Source: Pseudomonas segetis (GTDB taxonomy: Bacteria; Pseudomonadota; Gammaproteobacteria; Pseudomonadales; Pseudomonadaceae). From it: a stretch of DNA of 64,000 nt. The DNA is taken from contig NZ_FZOG01000001.1 in NCBI RefSeq assembly GCF_900188155.1, positions 124,001 to 188,000 on the forward strand, written 5' to 3'. Below, piece by piece: positions 9,044-18,959 of the stretch; position 1 is the stretch's first letter, and each line of letters starts with the position of its first letter. The position numbers and the translations under genes are program-made. The notes below the pieces were generated by a model. That model had not been told where the DNA came from. It did not search any database and saw only the letters and a program-made list of their open reading frames with translations.

Positions 9044-9421
9044 ATTGAGGGCTCAAAAGAGCCTGACGTCTCGGATTGAGTGACTTGCAGGTTAATTGCT
9101 CGATCTTAAAGGGGGGGCCGGTTGTTCTGATATTACGCTGGGCCGGGCTTTCCGGCCGCAGGGTATAGACAAGGTATCCGCTTTATCACGTGGGATCCTG
9201 TGAAAAGGTAGCGAGCGACGATAGGACAAGGGACAAAACTGCGAAAAGCGGAGTTTAGTGGGCCTAAATGCGCATTTGAGCAGTTTTTAACGCCGTAATA
9301 TCTAGCGCAGTAGCTTTTCAGGGATTCCGAGGTGCGGGCGCTACACGCGACCGCTGCTTGCCATACAGGGCATGGGCCAACCCCGTGCTGCCATAACAAC
9401 AAACGAGAGGGGAACACCCCA
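9044..9421. other. putA-putP intergenic region with several inverted repeats
   Basis: No gene is supported. Inverted repeats seen: GGCTC/GAGCC at 9050-9063; GGCCGG/CCGGCC at 9141-9157; TTTAG/CTAAA at 9254-9268; and the 12-bp palindrome AAATGCGCATTT at 9266-9277, which overlaps the previous one. The last two lie ~145-170 bases before putP and are candidate operator sites, perhaps for PruR. That assignment is a guess from position. Confidence 0.45.
9395..9402 (+). promoter_or_regulatory. Hfq/Crc CA motif before the putP ribosome-binding site
   Basis: AACAACAA is a perfect AAnAAnAA match and directly precedes the GAGAGGGG ribosome-binding site of putP. In Pseudomonas such motifs in translation start regions are bound by Hfq with Crc to repress use of secondary carbon sources. 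Proline uptake would be a sensible target. Confidence 0.55.
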
Positions 9422-10906
9422 ATGACTGCGAACACACCCATGCTTGTCACTTTTGTGGTGTACATTGCTTTGATGATCGGGATAGGCCTGTTTGCCTATC
9501 TGCGTACCAAGAATCTGTCCGATTACATCCTCGGTGGCCGTAGCCTCGGCAGCTATGTAACTGCGTTGTCAGCAGGTGCATCGGACATGAGCGGCTGGTT
9601 GCTGATGGGCTTGCCGGGCGCGGTATACCTGTCAGGCTTGTCCGAAGCCTGGATTGCCATTGGCCTGGTGATCGGTGCATACCTGAACTGGCTGTTTGTT
9701 GCAGGCCGCCTGCGGGTGCAGACCGAGCACAACGGTAATGCACTGACCCTGCCGGATTACTTCACTAACCGCTTCGAAGACAATAGCCGTGTGCTGCGGA
9801 TCTTCTCTGCGCTGGTCATCCTGGTGTTCTTCACCATCTATTGCGCATCGGGCGTAGTAGCAGGTGCGCGTCTGTTTGAAAGCACCTTTGGCATGTCATA
9901 CGAGACTGCACTGTGGGCCGGTGCCGCGGCAACCATCGCCTATACCTTTATCGGTGGCTTCCTGGCTGTCAGCTGGACTGACACCGTACAGGCAACGCTG
10001 ATGATCTTCGCCTTGATCCTGACACCAGTGGTCGTAATGATCGCCACTGGCGGCGTAGATCCAACATTCGCTGCAATTGAAATGCAAGACGCCACCAACT
10101 TTGACATGTTCAAAGGTGCAACCTTCATTGGTGTGATTTCGCTGATGGCCTGGGGCCTGGGCTACTTCGGCCAGCCGCACATCCTGGCGCGCTTCATGGC
10201 GGCCGACTCGGTTAAAACCATTCCTGCAGCACGTCGTATCTCCATGGCCTGGATGATCCTTTGCCTGATCGGTACCGTGTCTGTTGGTTTCTTCGGTATT
10301 GCTTACTTCACGGTACACCCGGAGGTTGCAGGTCCAGTAACTGAAAACCCTGAGCGGGTCTTCATCGAACTGGCCAAATTGTTGTTCAACCCATGGGTTG
10401 CAGGCGTTCTGTTGTCGGCCATCCTGGCTGCCGTGATGAGTACCTTGAGCTGCCAGCTGTTGGTCTGCTCGAGCGCGCTGACAGAAGATTTCTACAAAGC
10501 TTTCCTGCGCAAAGATGCTTCGCAAACCGAGCTGGTCTGGGTGGGTCGTGGCATGGTGTTGCTGATTGCCTTGGTCGCGATCTTGCTCGCTGCTGATCCA
10601 GAAAACCGCGTATTGGGCCTGGTGTCCTATGCCTGGGCCGGTTTCGGTGCTGCATTCGGACCTGTTGTCCTGCTTTCCGTCATCTGGGGCCGCATGACCC
10701 GCAACGGCGCACTTGCCGGTATGTTGGTCGGCGCGATCACCGTGATCGTGTGGAAGAACTACATCGGTCTGGGTCTGTACGAGATCATTCCTGGCTTCAT
10801 CCTCGCAACGCTGGCGATTGTGCTTTTCAGCCTGCTGGATAAAGAACCGTCTGCAACCATGCAGAAGCGCTTCGCTGACGCCGAGAAAGAGTACAACGCT
10901 GTCTGA
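9422..10906 (+). CDS. putP: Sodium/proline symporter PutP
   Basis: A 494-residue integral membrane protein of the sodium:solute symporter family, with about 13 membrane helices. Early family hallmarks are DYILGGRSLGSYVTALSAGASDMSGWL near residues 33-60 and GQPHILARFMA near 250. It imports proline with Na+ across the inner membrane and feeds PutA. The start at 9422 follows the strong GAGAGGGG site; the frame is open 30 codons further upstream without supporting signals. It lies 420 bases after putA with its own leader and terminator, so it is probably transcribed separately but co-regulated. Confidence 0.96.
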   Translation: MTANTPMLVTFVVYIALMIGIGLFAYLRTKNLSDYILGGRSLGSYVTALSAGASDMSGWLLMGLPGAVYLSGLSEAWIAIGLVIGAYLNWLFVAGRLRVQTEHNGNALTLPDYFTNRFEDNSRVLRIFSALVILVFFTIYCASGVVAGARLFESTFGMSYETALWAGAAATIAYTFIGGFLAVSWTDTVQATLMIFALILTPVVVMIATGGVDPTFAAIEMQDATNFDMFKGATFIGVISLMAWGLGYFGQPHILARFMAADSVKTIPAARRISMAWMILCLIGTVSVGFFGIAYFTVHPEVAGPVTENPERVFIELAKLLFNPWVAGVLLSAILAAVMSTLSCQLLVCSSALTEDFYKAFLRKDASQTELVWVGRGMVLLIALVAILLAADPENRVLGLVSYAWAGFGAAFGPVVLLSVIWGRMTRNGALAGMLVGAITVIVWKNYIGLGLYEIIPGFILATLAIVLFSLLDKEPSATMQKRFADAEKEYNAV

Positions 10907-10926
10907 TAGCCAGTGTTGAGCAGCAC

Positions 10927-10964
10927 AAAACCGGTCCATGGGCGTTACCATGGACCGGTTTTTT
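10927..10964 (+). terminator. Strong rho-independent terminator after putP
   Basis: A 15-bp perfect stem (10927-10941 with 10948-10962), 6-base loop, and a TTTTTT run. It starts 20 bases after the putP stop. Confidence 0.9.
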
Positions 10965-11062
10965 AATGCCTGCGCTGCGGGTGAAATTACGTTTATTGCT
11001 TCCGTTCGCACCCGGGCTTGGCTATGGTGCGCTTCTCAACCGACTCGCTGCATGGGCATGGC

Positions 11063-11284
11063 ATGACTCAAACCGCAAACAATCCGCTACACGGCGTCAC
11101 GCTTGAGGCAATTCTCAATCAGTTGGTTGCAGCTTACGGGTGGGATGGCCTGGCGCAGCGTATTGATATCCGCTGCTTTAAAAGCGACCCGAGTATCAAG
11201 TCGAGCCTGACCTTCTTGCGCAAGACGCCTTGGGCGCGGGAGAAAGTCGAAGCGCTGTATATCAAGACGCAACGCCGAACCTGA
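11063..11284 (+). CDS. VF530-family (DUF2132) small DNA-binding-like protein
   Basis: A 73-residue protein containing [25 protein letters not shown] and [19 protein letters not shown], the signature of the VF530 family, small proteins with a fold suggesting DNA binding but no settled function. The ATG at 11063 begins just before the conserved domain; the frame is open to 11018 with alternative starts, and no clear ribosome-binding site separates them. It stands alone between the putP terminator and a convergent gene. Confidence 0.75.
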   Translation: MTQTANNPLHGVTLEAILNQLVAAYGWDGLAQRIDIRCFKSDPSIKSSLTFLRKTPWAREKVEALYIKTQRRT

Positions 11285-11353
11285 CACCGGAAGGCTTTGC
11301 CGACAGCACTGCCAGCAAATCGAGCCGCCAAGCTGGCGGCCCATCGGCGTTCA

Positions 11354-11779
11354 TCAGCTCATGGGTTCGTCGTCGCGCACCAGGATGTATTCACGGCCGT
11401 TGTCATCTTCGCTGTAGTCGAGCACGTAGAACATCACCACTTCACCCGGGTTCGGCATGGTCGCGACATAGTCGTTGCCTTCCACCGTGAAGAACTGTGC
11501 TGACTCGGGCTTGGACTCGCACTCGATAAATGCAGTCATGAACAGCTCGGGGTTGGTATCGCCAAAAAACTCTTCCCGTTCCTGCTCATCCCAGTCGGCT
11601 GGCGCTTCGAAGACGCCGGTGAAAAGAATCTTGGCATCGCCCAGGTCAATCTCTTCAGCATCAGGGTCTTGCTCATCCGGACGATAAACCATGCAGTTCA
11701 GTGCGTCTTCGTGGGTCAAGGTGGCATTGCGCGCGGCAAGGCGCTTTTGCGGGTCGAGTGGTGGCACGTCTAGCTCCAT
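11354..11779 (-). CDS. Conserved hypothetical acidic protein
   Basis: A 141-residue soluble protein that I cannot place in a named family. It is strongly acidic (runs such as DEQDPDAEEIDLGD and EEREEFFGDTNPE), has no signal peptide or membrane helix, and ends in REYILVRDDEPMS. The even composition and normal codon use suggest a real gene. It is convergent with the VF530-like gene. Function unknown. Confidence 0.65.
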   Translation of the reverse strand: MELDVPPLDPQKRLAARNATLTHEDALNCMVYRPDEQDPDAEEIDLGDAKILFTGVFEAPADWDEQEREEFFGDTNPELFMTAFIECESKPESAQFFTVEGNDYVATMPNPGEVVMFYVLDYSEDDNGREYILVRDDEPMS

Positions 11780-12050
11780 GTATGTGGCCCTGTGCTGGTA
11801 GTTTCAGCAGCGGTGACTGACAGCAAACCATAGTCAGCAAGTATTAAAGGAAAAAGACCATCGGTCAGCTTTCGATTTCCATGCATGCCTATGGTTCATC
11901 CGTAGGGGCAGATATTACCACCGCACGGGGCTCGGCCATGGGCGAGCAAGCACTATATTTGATGGTAGTCGCTGCTTGGCTAAAGTGCAGGCACGGAGCA
12001 AGGTTAAAGGATCAAGAGCTGGCACCAAAGCCACTTGAAGCGAGGTCGAT

Positions 12051-12764
12051 ATGCCAGTTGATAAGCCCAGGCAACTGATGCGCAGTTGGCAGGCCAATGC
12101 CGAGGCGTGGACCAGGGTTGTGCGTGAACAGTGTCTGCCCAGCCGTCGCCTGGTTACGGATGCTGCGGTGCTTGATGCCATCGCTGAATGTGCGCCCAGA
12201 CGCGTGCTGGATGTCGGTTGCGGTGAGGGCTGGCTGTGTCGGGCACTGGCGGCAAGCGGTATTGAGGTGCTCGGTGTCGATGCCTCGCGGCCATTGATCT
12301 TGCAGGCTCGCGCAGCCGACCCTTATGCGCAACGCTATCATGAGCTTGGCTATGACCAGCTCGCCGAGGCGGGGCAGGCATTGGGCAAGTTTGACTTACT
12401 GGTATGCAATTTTGCCCTGCTTGAGGAAGATCTTTTACCCAGCCTCAAGGCCATGCGCAGCCGGGCGACTGACGCCGGCCTGCTGCTGATCCAGACCTTG
12501 CACCCCTGGCAGGCCTGCGCCAGCCAGCCCTACGTCGACGGTTGGCGGGTTGAGTCATTCAGTGACTTTGGCAATGAGTTTACCCAACCCATGCCATGGT
12601 TCTTTCGCACCTTGCAATCCTGGCTCGCTTTGCTGGCCGAGGCGGGGTGGCAATTGCAGTGGTTGCAGGAACCCAAACAGCCACAGCAGGTGCAGCCTGC
12701 GTCGATGTTGCTGTTGTTGCGCGCGCAGGCTGAACCTGGCTCTGAGCAGCCAGGCGCTGGTTAG
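12051..12764 (+). CDS. Class I SAM-dependent methyltransferase
   Basis: A 237-residue protein with SAM-binding motif I RVLDVGCGEGWL (51-62), the acidic residue ending strand 2 in LGVDAS (74-79), and motif IV-like FDLLVCNFALLEED. The substrate is unknown; the fold resembles small-molecule or quinone-type methyltransferases. GCGAGG lies 5 bases before the ATG. The 3' end overlaps the convergent metR by 4 bases (TTAG at 12761-12764 holds both stop codons). Confidence 0.8.
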   Translation: MPVDKPRQLMRSWQANAEAWTRVVREQCLPSRRLVTDAAVLDAIAECAPRRVLDVGCGEGWLCRALAASGIEVLGVDASRPLILQARAADPYAQRYHELGYDQLAEAGQALGKFDLLVCNFALLEEDLLPSLKAMRSRATDAGLLLIQTLHPWQACASQPYVDGWRVESFSDFGNEFTQPMPWFFRTLQSWLALLAEAGWQLQWLQEPKQPQQVQPASMLLLLRAQAEPGSEQPGAG

Positions 12765-13678
12765 CGGGCGACGCTGACACCTTCAAGGTTGGCGAATGAG
12801 GTGTCCTTGGCGGTCAGCAAAAAGTCACGCATAAAGGGCGCATCGAGCATGTCGGTGCGAATTCCTGCATAGAGTGTGGCCAGCAAACCCTTTTCGCCAA
12901 GTCGCTTGGCGGTCACATAACCGCGCGAGCTGTACTCGTGCAGCGCCCAGTTTGGCAACCCACAGACGCCCCGGCCGCTGGCGACCAACTGCATCATCAT
13001 CACCGTCAGTTCGGAGGTGCGAACCTGCGCAGGTTCGATGTCGGCGGGCTCCAGGAAACGGGTAAAAATATCCAGGCGATCACGCTCCACAGGGTAGGTG
13101 ATCAGCGTTTCCTGCTCTAGATCCTCGGCGACGATAAAGGCCTTGGTTGCCAACGCATGCTGGTTGGCGACGGCGAGCATGGCCTCATAGGTGAACAGCG
13201 GGATATAGGTAATGCCCGCCAGTTCGAGGGGGTCCGAGGTCACTACCAGGTCGAGGTCGCCACGCGCCAAGGCTGGCAAGGGTGCAAAGGAAAAACCAGA
13301 GGCCAGGTCGAGTTCCACCTCGGGCCAGGCATCGCGGAACTGGTCAATGGTCGGCATCAGCCACTGGAAACAACTGTGGCATTCAATCGCCATATGCAAT
13401 CTGCCAGCAGTGCCGCCAGCCAAACGCGACAGGTCACGTTCGGCGCTGCGCAGCAGTGGCAATACCGAGTCCGACAGTTGCAACAAGCGCAAGCCGGCAC
13501 TGGTGAAGCGCACAGGCTTGGTCTTGCGCACAAATAGCTGCATGCCCAAACGTTCTTCAAGCTCCTTGAACTGATGCGAGAGCGCGGATTGAGTCAGGTG
13601 CAAGCGTTCGGCTGCATCAACCAGGCTGTCGCTTTCGCGCAGTGCGTGCAGGGTTTTCAGGTGGCGAAGTTCAAGCAT
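12761..13678 (-). CDS. metR: LysR-family regulator MetR
   Basis: A 305-residue LysR-type regulator: N-terminal winged helix-turn-helix (1-60, with LVDAAERLHLTQSALSHQFKELEERLG) and a C-terminal co-inducer domain. It is divergent from metE with 167 bases between starts, the classic arrangement for MetR, which activates metE in response to homocysteine. The residues LTQSALSHQFKELE resemble E. coli MetR closely. A TGAG-N5-CTCA palindrome lies in the shared control region. Confidence 0.9.
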   Translation of the reverse strand: MLELRHLKTLHALRESDSLVDAAERLHLTQSALSHQFKELEERLGMQLFVRKTKPVRFTSAGLRLLQLSDSVLPLLRSAERDLSRLAGGTAGRLHMAIECHSCFQWLMPTIDQFRDAWPEVELDLASGFSFAPLPALARGDLDLVVTSDPLELAGITYIPLFTYEAMLAVANQHALATKAFIVAEDLEQETLITYPVERDRLDIFTRFLEPADIEPAQVRTSELTVMMMQLVASGRGVCGLPNWALHEYSSRGYVTAKRLGEKGLLATLYAGIRTDMLDAPFMRDFLLTAKDTSFANLEGVSVAR

Positions 13679-13780
13679 GGTGATCTCACGGTCGCGGGCG
13701 CAATAAAGACAAAGCGGTGTGCAGGTTCAGACGTGGCGCTATATGAACATGAGTAAAACTATAGATCAATACGAATATGT

Positions 13781-13793
13781 TGAGTTTGTCTCA
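13781..13793. promoter_or_regulatory. Candidate MetR operator between metR and metE
   Basis: TGAGTTTGTCTCA is a perfect TGAG-N5-CTCA palindrome. The known enterobacterial MetR box is TGAA-N5-TTCA, so spacing and outer bases agree. A degenerate second site, TGAACATGAGTAA, lies at 13744-13756. Both are well placed 50-100 bases before metE. Confidence 0.5.
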
Positions 13794-13845
13794 TGATTAG
13801 CGGTTGTTGAGAATACAGGCCATCATCTGTATGGAGTAATTAGTC

Positions 13846-16134
13846 ATGGCTGTATCTCATTCCCTCGGTTTTCCTCGCATCGGTCGCGACCGCGAATTAA
13901 AGAAGGCGCTGGAAGCCCATTGGCGAGGCGAGCTGGATGAGGCCGGTTTGCGTGTGGTGGGTCGCCAACTGCGCGCTGCGCATTGGCAACTGCAGAAGGA
14001 TGCTGGAATCGACTTGCTGCCAGTGGGTGACTTTGCCTGGTACGACCAGGTGCTCACGCACTCCCTGACATTTGGGGTGATCCCCCAGCGTTTTCGGCCT
14101 GACGCCGGCCAGCCAACCTTGGATACCTTGTTTGGCATGGCTCGCGGTGTCAGCAAAAGCTGTTGTGGCGGCGCCCATGCGCAAGAGATGACGAAGTGGT
14201 TCGATACCAATTATCACTACCTGGTGCCTGAGTTCAGCGCTGATCAGCGCTTCCAGCTGAGCTGGGAGCAGCTGTTTGAGGAGGTCGCCGAGGCCCAGGC
14301 CCTGGGGCACAAGGTCAAGCCTGTAGTGATTGGCCCGCTAACCTATTTGTGGCTGGGTAAAGCCAAGGGCGATGAGTTCGATAAACTGGATCTGCTTGAG
14401 CGCCTGTTGCCACTCTACGGTGAGATTCTCGGACGCCTGGCTACCCTGGATGTCCAGTGGGTGCAAATCGACGAACCCATTCTTGGCCTGGACCTGCCGC
14501 AGGATTGGAAAAACGCCTTCGAGCGCGCTTATCACTTGCTCCAGCATGCGCCGCTGAAAAAACTGGTCGCGACCTATTTTAGTGGTCTTGAAGACAACCT
14601 TGGCCTGGCCGTGGGCTTGCCAGTCGATGGCTTGCATGTCGATTGGGTGCGGGCGCCCGAACAACTGCCGCTGCTGATTGATCGCCTGCCAAGCTATAAG
14701 GTGCTGTCACTGGGCGTGGTCAATGGACGCAATGTCTGGCGTTGCGACCTGGATGCTGCGCTGCAGGCGTTGAAGCAGGCGCAAGTTCGCTTCGGTGACA
14801 ACCTTTGGGTTGCTGGATCATGCTCGCTACTGCACAGCCCGGTTGATCTGCAGCCAGAAGATGCGCTGGATACCGAGCTTAAAGGCTGGCTGTCGTTTGC
14901 CGTGCAAAAGTGCTCGGAAATTTCGCTGCTGGGCAAGGCCTTGAACGATCCTGAGTCTGCCGAGGTCAAGGCGGCATTGGCCGAGAGTGCACAGGTCCAG
15001 CTCAGCCGTAAGCAGTCAAAACGCATTCACAAACCTGAGGTGCAAGCGCGCTTGAGTGCGGTGACAGCAGCAGACAGCCAGCGTAAATCAGCCTTTGTTG
15101 AACGTATTGACCTGCAACGCGAACGGCTGCAGTTGCCAGCGTTCCCAACCACCACCATCGGCTCTTTCCCGCAGACCGCCTCTATTCGTCTGGCGCGTCA
15201 GTCATTCAAACAAGGCAAATTGTCAGGCGCTGAATACACCGAGGCGATGTTCAGTGAGATCCGCCACGCAGTTCAAGTGCAAGAAGACCTTGGCCTGGAT
15301 GTGCTGGTGCATGGCGAGGCAGAGCGTAATGACATGGTCGAGTATTTCGCCGAGCAGCTCGATGGTTATGCGTTCACCCGTTTTGGCTGGGTCCAGAGCT
15401 ATGGCTCGCGCTGCGTGAAACCAGCGGTGATCTTTGGTGATTTGAGCCGACCTAAAGCCATGACGGTCGAATGGATTCGTTATGCGCAGGGCCTGACCAG
15501 CAAAGTCATGAAGGGGATGCTGACCGGGCCGGTGACCATGCTGATGTGGTCCTTCCCGCGTGAAGATGTCAGCCCTGAAGTCCAGGCGCGGCAGTTGGCA
15601 CTGGCAATTCGTGATGAAGTGGTTGACCTGGAGCGAGCCGGAATCAAGATCATCCAGATCGACGAGGCCGCGTTCCGTGAGGGCCTGCCGTTGCGCAAGG
15701 CGGCCTGGCAGGATTATCTCGACTGGGCGACCGAGGCATTCCGCTTGTGTGCATCGGGTGTACAGGACCAAACCCAGATCCACACGCACATGTGCTACAG
15801 CGAATTTAACGATGTGATCGAGTCAATCGCGGCGATGGATGCCGATGTCATCACCATCGAGACTTCGCGTTCGGACATGGAGTTGCTTGATGCATTCGAA
15901 GCCTTCGATTATCCCAATGACATTGGTCCTGGTGTCTACGACATCCATTCGCCACGGGTGCCGGAAACCGCTGAAATCATCAAGTTGATGACCAAGGCAG
16001 TGCAGCGCATCCCGGCGGAACGGCTGTGGATTAACCCCGACTGTGGCTTGAAAACCCGTGGCTGGGCCGAAACCGAAGCTGCGTTAGTAAATATGGTCGC
16101 GGCAGCGCGTCAGTTGCGCACCCAGCTGGCTTAA
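13846..16134 (+). CDS. metE: Cobalamin-independent methionine synthase MetE
   Basis: Transfers a methyl group from 5-methyltetrahydropteroyltriglutamate to homocysteine to make methionine. The protein has 762 residues, the normal length, in two barrel domains. The N-terminal half begins [19 protein letters not shown]. The C-terminal zinc site is intact: His and Cys in HTHMCYSEF, Glu in ITIETSRSD, and the last Cys in NPDCGLKTR. Control is probably by the adjacent MetR. No cobalamin riboswitch fits in the short leader. Confidence 0.97.
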   Translation: MAVSHSLGFPRIGRDRELKKALEAHWRGELDEAGLRVVGRQLRAAHWQLQKDAGIDLLPVGDFAWYDQVLTHSLTFGVIPQRFRPDAGQPTLDTLFGMARGVSKSCCGGAHAQEMTKWFDTNYHYLVPEFSADQRFQLSWEQLFEEVAEAQALGHKVKPVVIGPLTYLWLGKAKGDEFDKLDLLERLLPLYGEILGRLATLDVQWVQIDEPILGLDLPQDWKNAFERAYHLLQHAPLKKLVATYFSGLEDNLGLAVGLPVDGLHVDWVRAPEQLPLLIDRLPSYKVLSLGVVNGRNVWRCDLDAALQALKQAQVRFGDNLWVAGSCSLLHSPVDLQPEDALDTELKGWLSFAVQKCSEISLLGKALNDPESAEVKAALAESAQVQLSRKQSKRIHKPEVQARLSAVTAADSQRKSAFVERIDLQRERLQLPAFPTTTIGSFPQTASIRLARQSFKQGKLSGAEYTEAMFSEIRHAVQVQEDLGLDVLVHGEAERNDMVEYFAEQLDGYAFTRFGWVQSYGSRCVKPAVIFGDLSRPKAMTVEWIRYAQGLTSKVMKGMLTGPVTMLMWSFPREDVSPEVQARQLALAIRDEVVDLERAGIKIIQIDEAAFREGLPLRKAAWQDYLDWATEAFRLCASGVQDQTQIHTHMCYSEFNDVIESIAAMDADVITIETSRSDMELLDAFEAFDYPNDIGPGVYDIHSPRVPETAEIIKLMTKAVQRIPAERLWINPDCGLKTRGWAETEAALVNMVAAARQLRTQLA

Positions 16135-16144
16135 ATCGGCGAAA

Positions 16145-16181
16145 TGCCAGAGCGCGCATGGAATGTGCGGGCGCTCTGGCA
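16145..16181 (+). terminator. Probable terminator after metE
   Basis: An 11-bp inverted repeat (TGCCAGAGCGC 16145-16155 with GCGCTCTGGCA 16171-16181), 15-base loop, starting 10 bases after the metE stop. The following T-tract is weak (GGCTTTAAAA). Confidence 0.6.
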
Positions 16182-16327
16182 GGCTTTAAAACGCTATCAA
16201 TCAAGCGCTTCATGGCTAAAACGACCACTGAGCAGGGTTCATCAAATTGTCATGGTTCTGTGGCAGCGCGAAAGCATAAATATCATCAAGATTGCACCTT
16301 GATGGGGTTCTGCGTTTTGGTGTTTTT

Positions 16328-17317
16328 ATGCGTGCGTTTTTATTTATGGTCGCGCTGTTATTCAGCGTGTCGTCTTTTTCTGCGGTCCGTTGCGACCTGA
16401 CATCCGCTACACAATTTGCCGATGTGGGTGAGCTGAGTCTTGCCTATCAAAGTGTCGGTCGTGCCCGTGATCCCGCCTTATTGCTGGTGATGGGCCTGGG
16501 CGGCCAACTGATCCACTGGCCGGATGAGGTGGTGCAATCGCTGTGTGAGCAGGGGTTTCGGGTGATTCGCTTCGACAATCGCGATGTCGGTTTGAGCCGT
16601 TGGCATCAGCCCATGGCGCCGGTAAACCTGACCATCCAAGCGTTGCGCTACAGAATCGGCATCAGTGTGTCGGCGCCTTACAGCCTGACAGATATGGCCC
16701 GTGATTCACTGGGTTTGATGGATGCGCTGGGCATTGAACGCTTCCATGTCCTGGGTGCAAGCATGGGTGGCATGATCGCCCAGCACCTGGCTGATCTCGC
16801 GCCGCAGCGGGTGCAAAGCCTGACGTTGATCATGAGCAGCTCGGGAGCCGCGGGCTTACCGGCACCGAGTCCAAAGCTGCTGGCGTTATTGGGCCGCCGT
16901 GAAGCGCCCAACAGGGCGGTGGCGCTGGAACAACAAGCGGATCTGCTCGCTGCTTTGGGCAGTCCCGAGGTCAAGGATGATCGCCAGCAGTTGCTGCACG
17001 AAGCGCAGGTTTCCTACGATCGCGCATTCAATCCGCAAGGGGTTGAGCGACAGATCGCAGCCATTCTGGCCGAGCCGAGCCGGGTGGAGCTGCTCAATCG
17101 CCTACGGGTTCCGACTCTAGTGGTGCATGGCACGGCAGACCCGCTATTGCCGGTAATGCACGGCGTACACCTGGCGGCGCACATTCGCGGCAGCCAGTTA
17201 AAGCTGATTCCCGGCTTGGCCCATCGTTTTCAGGCTGCGTTTAAAAAGCCGTTGCTTGCAGCGGTGCTGCCCTATTTGATTGCCCACCGTAGGGATACTC
17301 ATATCGCCCAGTTGTAG
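16328..17317 (+). CDS. Secreted alpha/beta-hydrolase
   Basis: A 329-residue alpha/beta-hydrolase with a signal peptide (MRAFLFMVALLFSVSSFSA, cleavage near residue 19). The nucleophile elbow is GASMGGM, the acid is probably Asp in HGTADPLLP, and the base His in GLAHRF. It also has the oxyanion-region MGLGGQLIHWP and RFDNRDVGLS, like the lipase/esterase and haloperoxidase-like group. Acts in the periplasm or outside; substrate unknown. The ATG at 16328 starts the signal peptide; an upstream in-frame TTG (16292) is not supported. No good ribosome-binding site is visible. Confidence 0.78.
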   Translation: MRAFLFMVALLFSVSSFSAVRCDLTSATQFADVGELSLAYQSVGRARDPALLLVMGLGGQLIHWPDEVVQSLCEQGFRVIRFDNRDVGLSRWHQPMAPVNLTIQALRYRIGISVSAPYSLTDMARDSLGLMDALGIERFHVLGASMGGMIAQHLADLAPQRVQSLTLIMSSSGAAGLPAPSPKLLALLGRREAPNRAVALEQQADLLAALGSPEVKDDRQQLLHEAQVSYDRAFNPQGVERQIAAILAEPSRVELLNRLRVPTLVVHGTADPLLPVMHGVHLAAHIRGSQLKLIPGLAHRFQAAFKKPLLAAVLPYLIAHRRDTHIAQL

Positions 17318-17349
17318 GCTGGGGAAGCTTGTGCGGGCAAACAATTTGC

Positions 17350-18906
17350 CTATTGAAGCAGCGCCGGGCCCAGGGGCACGGGTTTCGCAGCCTGCGAACG
17401 GCGTTCCTGCAGGTATTGGCCAAGGCGTAGTTGTTCTGCGGCGCTCATGAACAGGCCGAGCTTGGTGCGACGCCAAAGAATATCGGCAGGCGCCGTAGCC
17501 CACTCCTCGGCGCACAGGTATTCAACTTCCCGGGCATACAACTGGGCGCCAAAATGCTCGCCCAGGTCTTGTAGCTTGTCTACTCCGTCCAACAACAGCC
17601 AGCTGCGGTTGCCGTAAGTGGTTGCCCAGCGCCGAACCAAGCTGTTCGGCAACCAGTTGGACCTGGCGCTGAGCGCGTCGACCAAGGCGGCCTGGCTTGT
17701 AAAGTCCTCGGCGCCGGGTAGCAAACTGGTCGCGGTCCAGCTTGGCCCCATTTGCGGGAAGTGGCTGGCCAGCAGTTTCAGTGCGGATTCGGCCAGCTTG
17801 CGGTAGGTGGTCAGCTTGCCGCCGAATACCGAAAGCAGAGGAGCCTCACCGGGATGCCCAGAGAGTGACAGGGTGTAGTCGCGGGTGACGGCTGACGGTT
17901 CGGCAGACTCGTCATCACAGAGTGGCCGGACCCCTGAAAAACTATGCAGGATATCCACGCGTCCAAGAGACTGGCGAAAGTGCGCGTTGAACACATTGAG
18001 CAGGTAATCGGTTTCTTCTTCGGTGATGGCCACCGTGCCTGGGTCGCCTTGATACTCACGGTCGGTGGTGCCGATCATGGTGAATTGATCGAGGTAGGGG
18101 ATCGCAAACACCACGCGTTGGTCTTCGTTCTGCAGGATATATGCCTGCTCACCTTCGAACCTGCGCGGCACTATGATGTGGCTACCTTGGATCAGGCGAA
18201 CCCCGTAGGGGGATTCTTGCTTGAGATCGTCGCGAATAAATTTCGCCACCCAGGGGCCGGCGGCATTGACCAGCGCACGGGCGCGAATTGAAAACAGGCT
18301 GCCATCGCCGCGTTCAAGATGAATGTGCCATAAGCCTTTGCTGCGTCGTGCGCTGGTGCAGCGGGTTTGGGTGTGGATGTGGGCGCCGCTCTCACGGGCG
18401 GCCATGGCGTTTAGCACCACCAGCCTGGCGTCGTCGACCCAGCAATCCGAATATTCAAAGCCTCGGGTGATATGCGCTTGCATTGGGCTGTTTGCGGCGA
18501 AGCGTACAGCGTTGGAGGCCGGCAGTTTTTCACGCTTGCCAAGATGATCATAGAGAAACAGCCCCGCGCGGATCATCCATGCAGGCCGCAAGTGCGGGCG
18601 GTGCGGCAGGATAAACCGCATGGGCTTGATGATATGGGGGGCCTTGGCCAGCAGCACTTCGCGTTCGGCAAGCGCTTCGCGCACCAGGCGAAATTCATAG
18701 TGCTCAAGGTAGCGCAGGCCGCCGTGGATCAGTTTGCTGCTGGCGGAAGAAGTGTGTTCGGCCAGGTCGTCGCGCTCGCAAAGAAACACTGACAAACCGC
18801 GTCCTGCTGCATCGGCGGCAATTCCGACTCCGTTAATGCCGCCGCCAACGATGGCAACATCATAAACTTCGGCAATGGGTGCGCTGTGGCTGCTGTGTTT
18901 GGACAT
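17350..18906 (-). CDS. glpD: Aerobic glycerol-3-phosphate dehydrogenase GlpD
   Basis: A 518-residue FAD enzyme that oxidises sn-glycerol-3-phosphate to dihydroxyacetone phosphate at the inner membrane, giving electrons to quinone. The N-terminal dinucleotide motif is VAIVGGGINGVGIAADAAGRG, followed by SSASSKLIHGGLRYLE, the GlpD signature. The ATG at 18906 has GGTGAG 7 bases upstream, so it is preferred to the in-frame GTG at 18918. A perfect GlpR-type palindrome lies 36 bases upstream. It runs in the same direction as glpR behind a 162-base gap. Confidence 0.95.
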   Translation of the reverse strand: MSKHSSHSAPIAEVYDVAIVGGGINGVGIAADAAGRGLSVFLCERDDLAEHTSSASSKLIHGGLRYLEHYEFRLVREALAEREVLLAKAPHIIKPMRFILPHRPHLRPAWMIRAGLFLYDHLGKREKLPASNAVRFAANSPMQAHITRGFEYSDCWVDDARLVVLNAMAARESGAHIHTQTRCTSARRSKGLWHIHLERGDGSLFSIRARALVNAAGPWVAKFIRDDLKQESPYGVRLIQGSHIIVPRRFEGEQAYILQNEDQRVVFAIPYLDQFTMIGTTDREYQGDPGTVAITEEETDYLLNVFNAHFRQSLGRVDILHSFSGVRPLCDDESAEPSAVTRDYTLSLSGHPGEAPLLSVFGGKLTTYRKLAESALKLLASHFPQMGPSWTATSLLPGAEDFTSQAALVDALSARSNWLPNSLVRRWATTYGNRSWLLLDGVDKLQDLGEHFGAQLYAREVEYLCAEEWATAPADILWRRTKLGLFMSAAEQLRLGQYLQERRSQAAKPVPLGPALLQ

Positions 18907-18941
18907 GCTGACACTCACCAGGGATCGAAATTGAACTATTG

Positions 18942-18959
18942 ATGTTCACTTCCGAACAT
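18942..18959. promoter_or_regulatory. GlpR operator upstream of glpD
   Basis: ATGTTC-ACTTCC-GAACAT is a perfect 6+6 inverted repeat with the same half-sites as the E. coli GlpR operator (ATGTTCG...CGAACAT). It lies 36 bases before the glpD start, where bound GlpR would block transcription until glycerol-3-phosphate is present. Confidence 0.75.

Noticed and set aside
11881..12078. 65-codon open frame before the methyltransferase
   Set aside because: Overlaps the methyltransferase start, no good ribosome-binding site, no recognisable features.
13679..13845. Cobalamin riboswitch expected before metE in some pseudomonads
   Set aside because: The 167-base space is too short and is occupied by MetR-type palindromes; no B12-box-like sequence seen.
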